Origin: Rhizobium tropici CIAT 899
GTDB lineage: Bacteria > Pseudomonadota > Alphaproteobacteria > Rhizobiales > Rhizobiaceae
Length of the DNA: 64,000 nt
Reading direction: 5' to 3'
NCBI RefSeq assembly: GCF_000330885.1
Contig: NC_020059.1
Span: forward strand, 857,001-921,000
The notes under the pieces are model-generated. The model made no database searches, had not been told where the DNA came from, and saw only the letters and a list, made by a program, of their open reading frames with translations. Made by a program: the position numbers and the translations under genes. Positions 47,005 through 56,560 of the stretch are shown here, in pieces (within the stretch, counting starts at the first letter, position 1; every line of letters begins with the position of its first letter).

Positions 47005-48006
47005 TCAGAGAATATTGACCCGTTTGAGCAGCCACCATGCCAGCAGCATGGAGGCGATGATGAACCCAACCGCATATCCAGTACCGCTTGCGCCGCCCGC
47101 CAACGGTAACCCCGATGTGTTCATGCCGAAGAAGCCGGTCACCAGCGTCGGCGGCAGCAGAAATGCGGTCATGATCGACAGGATATAGAGATGCCGGTTG
47201 ATCTCGGAGGCGAGCTTGGAATCGATTTCTTCGTGCAACAGCCTCGCCCGTTCCTGCAGCGCATAGACGTCGTGTTCGACCGCTTCGAGGCGCCCCGTCA
47301 GCCGGCCCGCGACATCCTCGAAGCCGAGCGGCATTTCCTCATCGTCCGAGGCGGCGGCATGGCGCATCAGCGAGAGAACGGTGCGCAGATGGCGATGCAG
47401 GCGCACGATCGTCCTGCGGATGGGCGGAAGCTTGGCGCGCTCGTCGCGCGACGTATTGCCGTGGACGAAGTCCTCTATGGCATTCAACTCTTCGCTGATC
47501 TCGATGACGACGGAGATCAGGGTTCGTTGGAACTCGACGACGATCAGCTCGAAAATATCCACGGGATTGGAAAATCGTGCGGCGTTCTTTTCGATCAGCA
47601 CCCGGGTTCGGTCCAGGCTGCGAAGCGGCTGCAGCCGGGTGGTTATCAGCACGCGATCGGTCAGCGCGAAATGCAGCCAGCCGATATCGTGGGTGTTGTG
47701 GGCAAAGTCGCGCTGGAAATCGACCAACGTGCCGAAAAGCATCTGCTCGTCGACCGTAATCGTGGCATGTGTTTCATGCGTGGTCAGCGCTATGCGGGCG
47801 GCTTCGTTCAGTCCGGGCGCATCCTCTAGGAAAGCCGGCACCCGAGCATCCACGAGATTGAGATGCAGCCAGAGAAAGCCGTCGTCGCCGAACAGCCTCG
47901 AGCGATCGGTATCGTCGGGCAGGCGCTCCGGCTTGGTTTCATCGGGGCGGAGACGGTATGCCCAGATAAAGCCTGGTATGGTATTGGCTGACGTGAGCGT
48001 ATTCAT
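47005..48006 (-). CDS. CorA/ZntB-type divalent cation transporter
   Basis: 333 aa. A long cytoplasmic N-terminal domain (about 1-265) with helical stalk, then two C-terminal membrane helices (YILSIMTAFLLPPTLVTGFFGMNTSGLPL and AVGFIIASMLLAWWLLKRV). The first ends in GMN, the selectivity motif of CorA proteins, in the form GMNTSGLP. Such pentameric channels move Mg2+, Co2+ or Ni2+, and ZntB relatives export zinc; the substrate cannot be read from sequence. Transcribed away from the acyl-CoA dehydrogenase gene. Confidence 0.88.
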   Translation of the reverse strand: MNTLTSANTIPGFIWAYRLRPDETKPERLPDDTDRSRLFGDDGFLWLHLNLVDARVPAFLEDAPGLNEAARIALTTHETHATITVDEQMLFGTLVDFQRDFAHNTHDIGWLHFALTDRVLITTRLQPLRSLDRTRVLIEKNAARFSNPVDIFELIVVEFQRTLISVVIEISEELNAIEDFVHGNTSRDERAKLPPIRRTIVRLHRHLRTVLSLMRHAAASDDEEMPLGFEDVAGRLTGRLEAVEHDVYALQERARLLHEEIDSKLASEINRHLYILSIMTAFLLPPTLVTGFFGMNTSGLPLAGGASGTGYAVGFIIASMLLAWWLLKRVNIL

Positions 48007-48200
48007 GGGGGCATCGTTCGCTTTGTCTGAACAGTCGCCTTAGTCTTCATTCATGACGGTTTTTTATTCAAGTCCGCGCTTTGGCGGAATAATCGCGGAT
48101 ATGGGCGGCGATGTCACAGCCGCTCGACGCGCGTAAGACGCATGTCACGTTCGGGTTCGCGAGGCGGTGGAAATCGATACCTCCTGCCATTTGAAAAAAT

Positions 48201-48216
48201 TGACGTTTACGTAAAA
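48201..48216. promoter_or_regulatory. Possible LiuR-type operator
   Basis: TTGACGTTTACGTAAA is an imperfect inverted repeat with two ACGT cores. It resembles sites reported for LiuR, the MerR-family repressor of branched-chain and fatty acyl-CoA catabolism, and lies about 95 bp before the acyl-CoA dehydrogenase start. The TTGACG could also be part of a -35 element. Suggested by pattern and context only. Confidence 0.4.
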
Positions 48217-48295
48217 ATCAACTAGCTATAGCCACAAATGGTCGATGGTCCGGGTGAGGCGGGTCATTGCCAGTACCGATCCGGAGGAAACCATC

Positions 48296-50107
48296 ATGTA
48301 CAAGGCGCCTGTCGAAGAAATTGCGTTCACGCTGAAACATGTCGCCGGCATGGAACGTGCCATGGAAGAGGGCATTCTCGGCGATCTCGGCACCGATCTT
48401 GTCGACGCTATCCTGTCGGAAGCCGGGCGTTTCGCCGGCGAGGCGGTGGAGCCGCTCGCCGAGAACGGTGACAAGCAAGGCGCAAGGCTGGTGGATGGCA
48501 AGGTGGTCCTTCCCGATGGCTGGGAGAAGCTCTATCGCGACTGGATCGCCGGCGGCTGGAATGGCCTGACCGCGCCGGAGGAGTTCGGCGGGCAGGACTT
48601 GCCGCACATGCTGAATATCGCCACGCTGGAAATGTGGAATTCCGCCTCGATGGCCTTCGGCCTGGCGCCGACGCTGACCATGGGGGCGGTCGAAGCGTTA
48701 CGGGCTCACGGCAGCGAAGACCTCAGGAAGACATATCTGGCAAAGCTCGTCTCCGGCGAATGGACGGGGACCATGAATCTGACGGAGCCGCATGCGGGTT
48801 CCGATGTCGGCGCTCTGCGCTCCCGCGCCGAACGCCGCGATGACGGCACCTATCGCATCTTCGGTCAGAAGATTTTCATCACCTGGGGCGATCACGAAGC
48901 GACCGAGAACATCATCCATCTCGTTCTTGCCCGCCTTCCGGATGCGCCTGCCGGCACGCGCGGCATTTCCCTGTTTCTCGTGCCGAAATTCCTTGTGAAT
49001 GAGGATGGCTCGCTCGGTGCCCGCAACGATCTTTTCGTGCATTCGCTGGAACATAAGCTCGGCATCCATGGCTCACCGACCTGCACGATGATTTACGGCG
49101 ACGGCAAATATGGTGCGGAAAAGGGCGCCGTCGGCTGGCTGGTGGGTGAGGAAAACAAAGGCCTCGCCTGCATGTTCACGATGATGAACAATGCCAGATT
49201 GGCTGTCGGCATCCAGGGTGTCGCGATTGCTGAAGCCGCGACCCAGAAGGCCATCGCCTATGCCCGGGAGCGCACCCAGGGCCGCGCGCCGGGTACGACA
49301 TCCTCGGGCATGAGCCCGATCATCGAGCATCCCGATGTCGCGCGCATGCTGCTGACGATGAAAACCTTGACTCAAGGCGCGCGCGCGATCTGCTACGCCT
49401 GTGCGCAGGCGATCGACATGTCGCATCGCGATCCCGAGAGAGCAAGATATTGGCAGGAGCGGGCCGCCTTGCTGACGCCGATTGCCAAGTCCTTCTCCAC
49501 CGACGCCGGCGTCGATGTCGCTTCGCTTGGCATCCAGGTCCACGGCGGCATGGGCTTTATCGAGGAGACAGGCGCCGCGCGCCTGCTGCGGGATGCCCGC
49601 ATCGCACCGATTTACGAGGGCACCAACGGCATCCAGGCCATCGACCTGGTGACGCGAAAGCTGACGATCGCCAACGGCGACCACATGCGCGGCTTCATTG
49701 GTGAACTGCGGGAGATCGCCGATTCCGTCGCCAAGTCCAATCTGGATGGTTTCGGTGAAACGGCGCCGCGGTTGCAGGCGGCCATTGCCGATCTGGAAAA
49801 GACGAGCGAATGGCTCCTGTCGAAACAGGCAGAGGGCGCCGTTGCCGAAGCACTGGCGGGTGCCACGCCTTACCAGCGGCTTTTCGGCCTCGTGCTGACA
49901 GGCTCTTATCTGGCCAAGGGTGGCCTTGCCGATGCCGGTGACGGCGAGGGGGCCAGGCGCATCGCACTCTGCCGCTTCGTTGCCGAAAACCTCCTAGCCG
50001 AAACCGCCGCTCTCTCCGATCGGGTCATCGCCGGCGCATCGAGCCTCGAAGCCGCCCGCGCTGCATTAGAGTCGGATGATTTTAGGTCTATTCGACCTAA
50101 AATCTGA
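48296..50107 (+). CDS. Acyl-CoA dehydrogenase with C-terminal extension domain
   Basis: 603 aa, the longer class of FAD-dependent acyl-CoA dehydrogenases (DmdC/AcdB-like). N-terminal helices, FAD and substrate region (TGTMNLTEPHAGSDVG near 160, FITWGDHEATENI), central beta domain and a C-terminal domain with RLLRDARIAPIYEGTNGIQAIDLVTRKL, whose Glu is the expected base. GGAGGAAA precedes the ATG. The last 13 residues (LESDDFRSIRPKI) are encoded by the palindromic element at 50066-50182. Downstream enoyl-CoA hydratase gene suggests a beta-oxidation type pair; the chain length is unknown. Confidence 0.9.
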   Translation: MYKAPVEEIAFTLKHVAGMERAMEEGILGDLGTDLVDAILSEAGRFAGEAVEPLAENGDKQGARLVDGKVVLPDGWEKLYRDWIAGGWNGLTAPEEFGGQDLPHMLNIATLEMWNSASMAFGLAPTLTMGAVEALRAHGSEDLRKTYLAKLVSGEWTGTMNLTEPHAGSDVGALRSRAERRDDGTYRIFGQKIFITWGDHEATENIIHLVLARLPDAPAGTRGISLFLVPKFLVNEDGSLGARNDLFVHSLEHKLGIHGSPTCTMIYGDGKYGAEKGAVGWLVGEENKGLACMFTMMNNARLAVGIQGVAIAEAATQKAIAYARERTQGRAPGTTSSGMSPIIEHPDVARMLLTMKTLTQGARAICYACAQAIDMSHRDPERARYWQERAALLTPIAKSFSTDAGVDVASLGIQVHGGMGFIEETGAARLLRDARIAPIYEGTNGIQAIDLVTRKLTIANGDHMRGFIGELREIADSVAKSNLDGFGETAPRLQAAIADLEKTSEWLLSKQAEGAVAEALAGATPYQRLFGLVLTGSYLAKGGLADAGDGEGARRIALCRFVAENLLAETAALSDRVIAGASSLEAARAALESDDFRSIRPKI

Positions 50108-50182
50108 ATCCGCTCTAGAATCAAAGAAGTAGAGCAGGATGTCGTCCGAAAACCGCTCACACTTTTCGGCATCATGCTCTAG
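50066..50182. repeat. RIME-like element overlapping the acyl-CoA dehydrogenase 3' end (B-type copy)
   Basis: The second copy of the element seen at 44997-45113. It begins inside the last codons of the acyl-CoA dehydrogenase (TTAGAGTCGGATGATTTTAG), contains the same 9-bp palindrome and ends GCATCATGCTCTAG just before the next gene's ribosome site. The enoyl-CoA hydratase starts 15 bp after it. Confidence 0.88.
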
Positions 50183-50196
50183 CCTAAGGGAAAGCC

Positions 50197-50949
50197 ATGA
50201 CCGACCATATCCTTATCGAACGCCCCGAGTCCGCGCCGCATATCCAGATCATCCGGTTCAACCGGCCGGAAAAGAAGAACGCCATCACCCGCGCCATGTA
50301 TCAGACGATGACCGACGCGCTGAAGGCGGCGGAGGCCGCGCCGGATATCCGCGTCCATGCCTTCCTGGGTACGGAAGGCTGCTTCTCTGCCGGCAATGAT
50401 CTCGCCGATTTCCTCGCTTTCGCCATGAGCGGCAATATGGGGCGCGAAGTCATTGATTTTCTCGTCGCGCTGGCGAGCACGCGGAAGCCCGTCGTCTCTG
50501 GCGTCGATGGCCTGGCGATCGGCATCGGCACCACGATCCATCTGCATTGCGATCTGACTGTTGCCTCCGACCGCAGCCTGTTCAAGACACCCTTCGTCGA
50601 TCTTGCGCTGGTTCCCGAAGCGGCCTCGAGCCTGCTTGCACCACGCGCCATGGGCCATCAACGCGCCTTCGCGCTGCTTGCGCTTGGCGAAAGCCTTTCC
50701 GCTGCTGACGCCAAGGAAGCCGGCCTGATCTGGAAGGTGACGTCACCGGAAGGGGTCGAGGCCGAAACGCTGTCTCTGGCAGCAAAACTCGCCGCCAAGC
50801 CGCCTGAGGCCCTTCGGATCGCACGTGATCTCATGCGGGGTCCTCCGGATGCCGTCCTCGACCGCATCCAGAAAGAGGCCGAGCATTTCGCCGCCCAACT
50901 GAGAAGCGCCGAAGCCCGCGCGGCTTTCGAGGCCTTCATGAAGCGGTGA
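50197..50949 (+). CDS. Enoyl-CoA hydratase/isomerase family protein
   Basis: 250 aa crotonase. Oxyanion-hole segments EGCFSAGNDLADF and VDGLAIGIGTTIHL are intact, as is the FKTPFVDLALVPEAAS region. The Glu pair used for hydration is not certain here, so isomerase or another crotonase activity remains possible. TAAGGGAAAGCC precedes the ATG, just after the palindromic element. It follows the acyl-CoA dehydrogenase on the same strand and is likely co-transcribed. Convergent with the RNA methyltransferase gene, 4 bp apart. Confidence 0.88.
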   Translation: MTDHILIERPESAPHIQIIRFNRPEKKNAITRAMYQTMTDALKAAEAAPDIRVHAFLGTEGCFSAGNDLADFLAFAMSGNMGREVIDFLVALASTRKPVVSGVDGLAIGIGTTIHLHCDLTVASDRSLFKTPFVDLALVPEAASSLLAPRAMGHQRAFALLALGESLSAADAKEAGLIWKVTSPEGVEAETLSLAAKLAAKPPEALRIARDLMRGPPDAVLDRIQKEAEHFAAQLRSAEARAAFEAFMKR

Positions 50950-50953
50950 AGGC

Positions 50954-52204
50954 TTATTTCTCCAGCGCCGCAACCACCTCGACATGCGAGGTCCATAGGA
51001 ACTGGTCGATCGGCGTTACCCGGGTAATGCGGTAGCCGCCCTCGACGAGGATAGCGAGGTCACGGGCGAGGGTCAGCGGGTTGCAGGAGACCGCGACGAT
51101 CTTCTTGACCTGCGATCGAGCCAGTTCCTTGCTCTGGAATTCCGCGCCGGCGCGCGGCGGGTCGAACACGACGGCGTCGTAGACCTTCAATTCCTGCGTC
51201 ATCAGCGGTCGGCGAAAGAGATCGCGGCGCTCGACGCTGGCGGGCTTTAGTCCCTGCGTGTTGCGGGCGGCGTGATCCAATGCCGCGAGCGGCTTGTCTT
51301 CGCTTTCCACCGCATGCACGCGGCCGATCCGCGCCAGGCGAAGCGAGAAGGTGCCGCTGCCGGCGAAAAGATCGGCAATGCGCTTTGCCTTGCCGACATG
51401 GGTTGCAACCAGCTCCGCCATGGCATCCTCGGCCTGCTTGGTCGCCTGCGTGAAGGCACCGGGCGGCGGCGCGACCTGTACGCCGCCGAAATCGATCATC
51501 GGCTTTACCGGTTCGACCAGGATCTCGCCGTTCAGCGAGACGCGGGCGATGCCGCGGAGCGACAGCACCGTTTCGATGGTGCTGCGGCGCTGCTTGTCCG
51601 AAAGCGACTTGATGCCGTCGACGGCAAGATCGAGGCCGGTCTGCGTCTCCAACACGGAAATGCGGAAGGCTTCGGCATTGACAGCCATTGCAGCGGCGAT
51701 CGTCTTGATGGCAGGTAAGCGGGCCATGATGCCGGCTGAGGCGATGGGACATTCCGCGATGGCGACGATGTGATGGCTTTCGGCCTGATTGAAGCCGATC
51801 AGCATATCCTTTTCAATCTTGCGCGCGGCGAAGACGACCCTGCGCCGCTCGCCCGGATGCGCGGCGACGATATCGTCCACTTCGGGCGTCAGGCCCTTGG
51901 AGCGCAACGCATCGACGACCAGCTGGCGCTTGAAGGCGCGGTACGGCGCATCGGCATAATGCTGCAGGCTGCAGCCGCCGCAGGTGCCGTTGACGCCATG
52001 TGGGCCGAAGTGCCGACAATGTGGCTCCTGGCGATCCGGCGAGGCGGACGCGACCGACATCAGCGTGCCCTGGCTCTTCACCCGCGCGATGGCGACGCTT
52101 TCGCCCGGCAGCGCGAAGGGTACATAGATCGGGCCATCGGCGCCCTGCGCGATGCCGTCGCCCTGGGCGCCGAGCTTCTGGATGGTGACGGTTTCAGTGC
52201 TCAT
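50954..52204 (-). CDS. Class I SAM-dependent RNA methyltransferase (RlmD/TrmA-like)
   Basis: 416 aa. An N-terminal TRAM domain (MSTETVTIQKLGAQGDGIAQ), an iron-sulfur site region (PHCRHFG, TCGGCSLQHY), and a C-terminal methyltransferase domain with IADLFAGSGTFSLRLAR (SAM loop), FDPPRAG and the catalytic KKIVAVSCNPLTLARDL. These are C5-uracil methyltransferase features, so 23S rRNA U1939-type or tRNA U54-type targets are likely, but the exact substrate is not set. It overlaps tlyA by 4 bp (ATGA) and forms an RNA-modification operon. Confidence 0.92.
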   Translation of the reverse strand: MSTETVTIQKLGAQGDGIAQGADGPIYVPFALPGESVAIARVKSQGTLMSVASASPDRQEPHCRHFGPHGVNGTCGGCSLQHYADAPYRAFKRQLVVDALRSKGLTPEVDDIVAAHPGERRRVVFAARKIEKDMLIGFNQAESHHIVAIAECPIASAGIMARLPAIKTIAAAMAVNAEAFRISVLETQTGLDLAVDGIKSLSDKQRRSTIETVLSLRGIARVSLNGEILVEPVKPMIDFGGVQVAPPPGAFTQATKQAEDAMAELVATHVGKAKRIADLFAGSGTFSLRLARIGRVHAVESEDKPLAALDHAARNTQGLKPASVERRDLFRRPLMTQELKVYDAVVFDPPRAGAEFQSKELARSQVKKIVAVSCNPLTLARDLAILVEGGYRITRVTPIDQFLWTSHVEVVAALEK

Positions 52205-52941
52205 GGCTTGATCCCTGCGAGAAGAAATTCCTGGTTGCCGTCGCCGCCTGTAATCGGCGAGGCGATGAGGCCGAGGCTTTGCCAGCCCATGTCTTCCGTG
52301 AACCAGCGCTCGAGCTCGGCCGCCACCGCCGGAGCGGAGGAGGGGTCCTTCAAAAGCCCGGCCTTGCCGATCGCATCGCGGCCCGCCTCGAATTGCGGTT
52401 TCACCAGCAGTGCCGCCCGCGCGCCGGGTTCGGCAATCGCAAGCGCCGGCGCGAGAGCCAGCTTGAGCGAAATGAACGAGACATCGGAAACGATGAAGGA
52501 GAAGGGCTCGCCTATGTCCTCGGCGGTCAGATTGCGCGCATTCAGCCCTTCGATATTGGTCACGCGCGGATCGGCTTCTACGCGCGGATGCATCTGGTCG
52601 TGACCGACGTCGATCGCCGTGACATGGGCAGCGCCTCGCTCAAGCAGCACCTCGGTGAAACCGCCGGTCGATGCGCCGACATCGAGACAATGCTGTCCGC
52701 GCGGATCGAGGTCGAAATGATCAAGCGCCGCCACCAGCTTCAGCGCCGCGCGGGAAACATAATCCTGCGCTGGATCGTCGATGCTGATCTGTGCGTCTTC
52801 GGTGAAGAGTGCCCCGGGCTTCGTCACGATCTTGCCGTTCACGGTGACCGTGCCGCGCTGGATCGCATCGCGAGCGCGCGAGCGGCTGGCGAAGAGTGAA
52901 AGGGTGACGAGAAGCTGGTCGAGGCGTTGTGGTTCTGACAT
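52201..52941 (-). CDS. tlyA: TlyA family rRNA 2'-O-methyltransferase
   Basis: 246 aa. An N-terminal S4 RNA-binding domain (MSEPQRLDQLLVTLSLFASRSRARDAIQRGTVTVNG) then an FtsJ-like Rossmann domain with CLDVGASTGGFTEVLLERG (SAM loop), AIDVGHDQMH, FSFIVSDVSFISLKLALAPAL and LLVKPQFE (catalytic lysine). TlyA enzymes 2'-O-methylate rRNA cytidines and some are hemolysin-named for historic reasons. In related rhizobia tlyA typically follows dxs; here a three-gene plus-strand block lies between (53.0-57.6 kb). Confidence 0.93.
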   Translation of the reverse strand: MSEPQRLDQLLVTLSLFASRSRARDAIQRGTVTVNGKIVTKPGALFTEDAQISIDDPAQDYVSRAALKLVAALDHFDLDPRGQHCLDVGASTGGFTEVLLERGAAHVTAIDVGHDQMHPRVEADPRVTNIEGLNARNLTAEDIGEPFSFIVSDVSFISLKLALAPALAIAEPGARAALLVKPQFEAGRDAIGKAGLLKDPSSAPAVAAELERWFTEDMGWQSLGLIASPITGGDGNQEFLLAGIKP

Positions 52942-53052
52942 GGGCTGTCCATGCCGGGCAATCGGCTGTGTTGCAAGCCTTTTATGCTGATATCGGCGTT
53001 GACGCAGGATTGCGACACGCGATAATCGCCGAGATCAACGGTGAGGGGCACC

Positions 53053-54060
53053 ATGCGAAAGATCTGTGGCTATGCAGCGCTGATGGCGATGATCGCCGTT
53101 CCGGCTATGGCAAATGATACGATGGCCGAGCTGAAGACGGGTGGTCTTACCTATGTCCGCACCGGCGATATCAGCATGGATCAGGAAAAACTGTTCATTT
53201 CGCAGACCGAAGTGCGCGTCGATTACGTGTTCGAAAACACCTCCGACAAGGATGTCGAAAGCGTCGTCGCCTTCCCGATGCCCGATATCAAGGGTGACAT
53301 AGACAGCATGGTCGATACGGGAAATGTTGATTCCGACAATTTCCTCGGCTTCACTGTGACCCAGGATGGTAAGGCCATTACGCCGACCCTGCAGCAGCGC
53401 GTATCGGTGGCCGGCGTCGACATGACGGATGAATTGAAGGCTCATGGTGTGCCGCTGCTGCCGCTTAGCAAGGCGGCGATGGATGCCGTCGCCAAGCTGC
53501 CCGTCGATCTACTCGAGGACTGGACTGCCCGCGGTTTGATCGCCGACGACGAATACGACAATGACGGCCAGGGCATGAAGCATCATCCGACGCCGATGTG
53601 GACGCTGCATACCACCTATTGGTGGCGTACGAAATTTCCGGCCAAGGCGAAGATTGCGGTCGAGCATCGCTACAAGCCAAGTGTCGGCGGCACGGTCGCC
53701 ATCACCTTCGCCGGCGACGAAGATTACCAGAAGCAGCAGCTCCAGGCCTATCGTGGCAAATATTGTCTCGACGAGACTTTTCTGAGGACGGCGGTGAAAC
53801 TTGCCGCGGTGGCCGACAAGGGTGGCCGCGGCTATACGGAGAGCTGGATCTCCTATGTGCTGACGACCGGAGCCAACTGGTCCGGCCCGATCAAGCATTT
53901 CGAGTTGACGGTCGATAAGGGCAGTCCTGAAAACTACATCAGCTTTTGCGGTACGAATGTAAAGAAGATCGGCGCGACGACATTCCAGATGACGGCGCAG
54001 GATTTTTATCCGGAGCACGACCTGGATATCTTGATTCTGGCTGCGGCCGCCGTGAACTAG
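53053..54060 (+). CDS. Secreted DUF4424 protein
   Basis: 335 aa with a signal peptide (RKICGYAALMAMIAVPAMAN). The mature part matches DUF4424 by its VRVDYVFENTSDKDVESVVAFPMPDI segment, HHPTPMWTLHTTYWWRTKFPAKAKIAVEHRYKP, and a C-terminal WSGPIKHFELTVDKGSPENYISFCG block. Function unknown, probably periplasmic. GAGGGGCACC precedes the ATG; a GTG at 53041 is an alternative. Divergent from tlyA. Confidence 0.85.
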   Translation: MRKICGYAALMAMIAVPAMANDTMAELKTGGLTYVRTGDISMDQEKLFISQTEVRVDYVFENTSDKDVESVVAFPMPDIKGDIDSMVDTGNVDSDNFLGFTVTQDGKAITPTLQQRVSVAGVDMTDELKAHGVPLLPLSKAAMDAVAKLPVDLLEDWTARGLIADDEYDNDGQGMKHHPTPMWTLHTTYWWRTKFPAKAKIAVEHRYKPSVGGTVAITFAGDEDYQKQQLQAYRGKYCLDETFLRTAVKLAAVADKGGRGYTESWISYVLTTGANWSGPIKHFELTVDKGSPENYISFCGTNVKKIGATTFQMTAQDFYPEHDLDILILAAAAVN

Positions 54061-54126
54061 CGGCGCACTAACTGTCTCTCAAATTAAATAAATTTAAAGC
54101 CGAAGCCTCTATTGATGCCCGTGATT

Positions 54127-54153
54127 GCGGCGATCCGTTTCAAAGATCGCCGC
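54127..54153. terminator. Perfect hairpin after DUF4424
   Basis: A 9-bp perfect stem (GCGGCGATC with GATCGCCGC) around CGTTTCAAA, 66 bp after the DUF4424 stop. No T-tract follows. It could be a Rho-assisted end or a structured leader of the next chemoreceptor gene. Confidence 0.45.
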
Positions 54154-54285
54154 CTGCCATGAAGGCTTCGCGCGTCAGCGTCCCAATCATGCCCCCTCCC
54201 TGAATTCTTCGAGCATGGCCGCGCCTCTTCCTCGCGCGGTCCTTAAACATGCTCGCCAGGACCCGCGCTCCGGAGGCGCCCGCTT

Positions 54286-56229
54286 ATGTCCGCGAAAAAG
54301 CTCTCTTTGAATGGCAAGCTTGCCATCACATTTACGGCCCTGATTGCCATTTTCGCCTGCGTTTCCGCATTCGTCTATTCCAAGCAAGAGGTTTCCGCCG
54401 GTGCTGCCGTCGAGCAGGAAAGGTCGCAGCAGCTCGTCAGCCTGATCGATGATTCGCTACAGGCCATGCTGGAACAGGCCGTCAATCTGCGGGGCTTTCT
54501 GCTTCTGCGCAGCAACAGCACCTATGACGATATCTTCAACAATCGCGAGCGGATGCTGAAGAGCATCGCTGCGGCAAAACAGGCGGCTGCCGATTCGCCG
54601 GATCTGCTGCAGGCGATCGACAACATGCAGAAGGCGGCCGATCTCTATTTCCACCAGCTCGCGGAGCCGCAGGCCAAGGCGCGCAAGGAAACCGAGATGC
54701 CGCTCGACCAGATCGTCAAGATCGGTCAGAACGAAACCAAGGGCCAGCTTGACGGCTTTCGCGATGCCGCCGCCAAGATCAAGCAGGCTGCCCGCGCTAA
54801 GGCAAGCAGTCTCGCAGCCATGCAGGACGATGCCAACGGCGATCTGCGCTTGACCCTCATCATCGGCGGCGTCTTCGCCTCGCTTGCCGCCGCTGTACTT
54901 GCCTGGCTGCTTGCGCGCATCATTGTCCGTCCAATCGTCGGCATGACGGCGGCCATGGGCCGTCTGGCAAACGGCGAGCATGACGTCGAAGTCCCGGCTG
55001 TTGGCCGCGGCGATGAAATCGGCCGCATGGCGGATGCCGTCCTCGTCTTCAAGCAGGCCGGCATCGAGAAGCTGCGTCTTGCCGGCGAGACCGAGCGTAT
55101 GCGTGGCGACGCCGAACGTCAGCGCCTGATGAATGACGAGCAGAAGGCACGTGAAGAGGGCGAAATCCGTTTCGCCATGGAAGCGCTCGCCAGCGGCCTC
55201 TCGGCCCTATCGGCGGGCAATGTCGCAACTCGTCTCAATGACGGCTTCGCGCCGCAGTTCGACAGCGTCCGCGCCGATTTCAACAATGCGGTCGAAAAGC
55301 TCGAAGCGGCCTTGCGGTCCGTTGGCCAAAATGCCTCCGCCATCAATGCGGGTGCTGACGAAATCCGTTCGGCTGCCGACGATCTGGCACACCGTACCGA
55401 ACAGCAGGCCGCCGCCGTCGAAGAGACTGCCGCAGCCCTGGAAGAGGTCACGATCACGGTTCGCGACTCCGCCAAGCGCGCCGAGGATGTCGGCCATCTC
55501 GTCGAACGCGCCCGCCTTGGCGCGGAACGGTCGGGCGAAGTGGTTCGCAAAGCCGTTTCGGCCATGCAGCAGATCGAAAAATCCTCGGTCGAGATCAGCA
55601 ACATCATCAGCGTCATCGACGACATCGCGTTCCAGACCAATCTTCTGGCGCTGAATGCCGGCGTCGAGGCCGCCCGTGCCGGAGATGCAGGCAAGGGCTT
55701 TGCGGTCGTTGCCCAGGAAGTGCGCGAGCTTGCGCAGCGCTCGGCCAATGCCGCCAAGGAAATCAAGTCGCTGATCACGACCTCGAGCGATCAGGTCAAT
55801 ACCGGTGTGTCGCTGGTCGGCGAGACCGGCAAGGCGCTGGAGCTGATCGTATCCGAGGTGCAGGAGATCAACCGCCACGTCGGCGCAATCGTGACTGCGA
55901 CCCGCGAACAGTCGACTGGCTTGCAGGAGATCAACACCGCCGTCAACAACATGGATCAAGGCACGCAGAAGAATGCCGCCATGGTTGAGGAGCAGACGGC
56001 GGCCAGCCATGCGCTCGCCCGCGAAGCTGCAGCACTCAACGAGCTGCTCCAGCAGTTCCGTCTCGGCAATACCGCCAAGGCTGCACCCGCCAGGCCCATT
56101 GCTGCGACGGCGCGTTCTAAACCCGCAGCCTCTCCGGCTCGCGCCCTCGGCCGCACCATTGCCCAGGCTTTCGCCGGAAAGACAAGTGCTAACGCTGCCG
56201 CCGCACGGGATGATTGGGAGGAATTCTGA
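54286..56229 (+). CDS. Methyl-accepting chemotaxis protein with CheR-binding C-terminus
   Basis: 647 aa. Membrane helix at about 13-34, a helical periplasmic sensor (about 35-188, [23 protein letters not shown]...), second helix ([23 protein letters not shown]), HAMP, then the signalling coiled coil with tip [24 protein letters not shown]. After an Ala/Pro/Lys-rich linker (about 600-640) the protein ends RDDWEEF. A W-E-E-F terminus is close to the NWETF pentapeptide that tethers CheR methyltransferase and CheB. The helical sensor differs from the Cache receptor at 20.7 kb, so the ligand differs too. Confidence 0.93.
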   Translation: MSAKKLSLNGKLAITFTALIAIFACVSAFVYSKQEVSAGAAVEQERSQQLVSLIDDSLQAMLEQAVNLRGFLLLRSNSTYDDIFNNRERMLKSIAAAKQAAADSPDLLQAIDNMQKAADLYFHQLAEPQAKARKETEMPLDQIVKIGQNETKGQLDGFRDAAAKIKQAARAKASSLAAMQDDANGDLRLTLIIGGVFASLAAAVLAWLLARIIVRPIVGMTAAMGRLANGEHDVEVPAVGRGDEIGRMADAVLVFKQAGIEKLRLAGETERMRGDAERQRLMNDEQKAREEGEIRFAMEALASGLSALSAGNVATRLNDGFAPQFDSVRADFNNAVEKLEAALRSVGQNASAINAGADEIRSAADDLAHRTEQQAAAVEETAAALEEVTITVRDSAKRAEDVGHLVERARLGAERSGEVVRKAVSAMQQIEKSSVEISNIISVIDDIAFQTNLLALNAGVEAARAGDAGKGFAVVAQEVRELAQRSANAAKEIKSLITTSSDQVNTGVSLVGETGKALELIVSEVQEINRHVGAIVTATREQSTGLQEINTAVNNMDQGTQKNAAMVEEQTAASHALAREAAALNELLQQFRLGNTAKAAPARPIAATARSKPAASPARALGRTIAQAFAGKTSANAAAARDDWEEF

Positions 56230-56299
56230 TCGCTCCACGGCGGCTTCGTGGCGCCCCGCGAGGCCTTCACGGCGAATTACCTTCATAGACCTATCGTCG

Positions 56300-56335
56300 G
56301 CGGCCCGTCCTTTTGCGGCGGGCCGCTTCTTTTTT
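56300..56335 (+). terminator. Rho-independent terminator after the chemoreceptor
   Basis: A perfect 8-bp GC stem (GCGGCCCG with CGGGCCGC) around TCCTTTTGCGG, followed by TTCTTTTTT. It stops transcription 70 bp after the chemoreceptor, so the GGDEF gene should have its own promoter in the 225 bp that follow (56336-56560), in which no clear element was recognised. Confidence 0.9.
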
Positions 56336-56560
56336 CACAGCTTTCAGAAGAGTATCATTTTCAGCGACCTGTCCGACTTTGGGGCAGCGCGCTATCGCTG
56401 GAGCGCTCTTTTCTTGAGGAAAAGGCTCCTGGCTATCGTCTGCTCCTCGGCGGACCATCCTTTGGTCAAGATTTATTAAATATTTGATCGGCGGCAGGGT
56501 TGCCGTGGGCGGCGAACCTCCCTTTTTATAGAACGCATGGTGATGCTGAGGGAGATCTGA

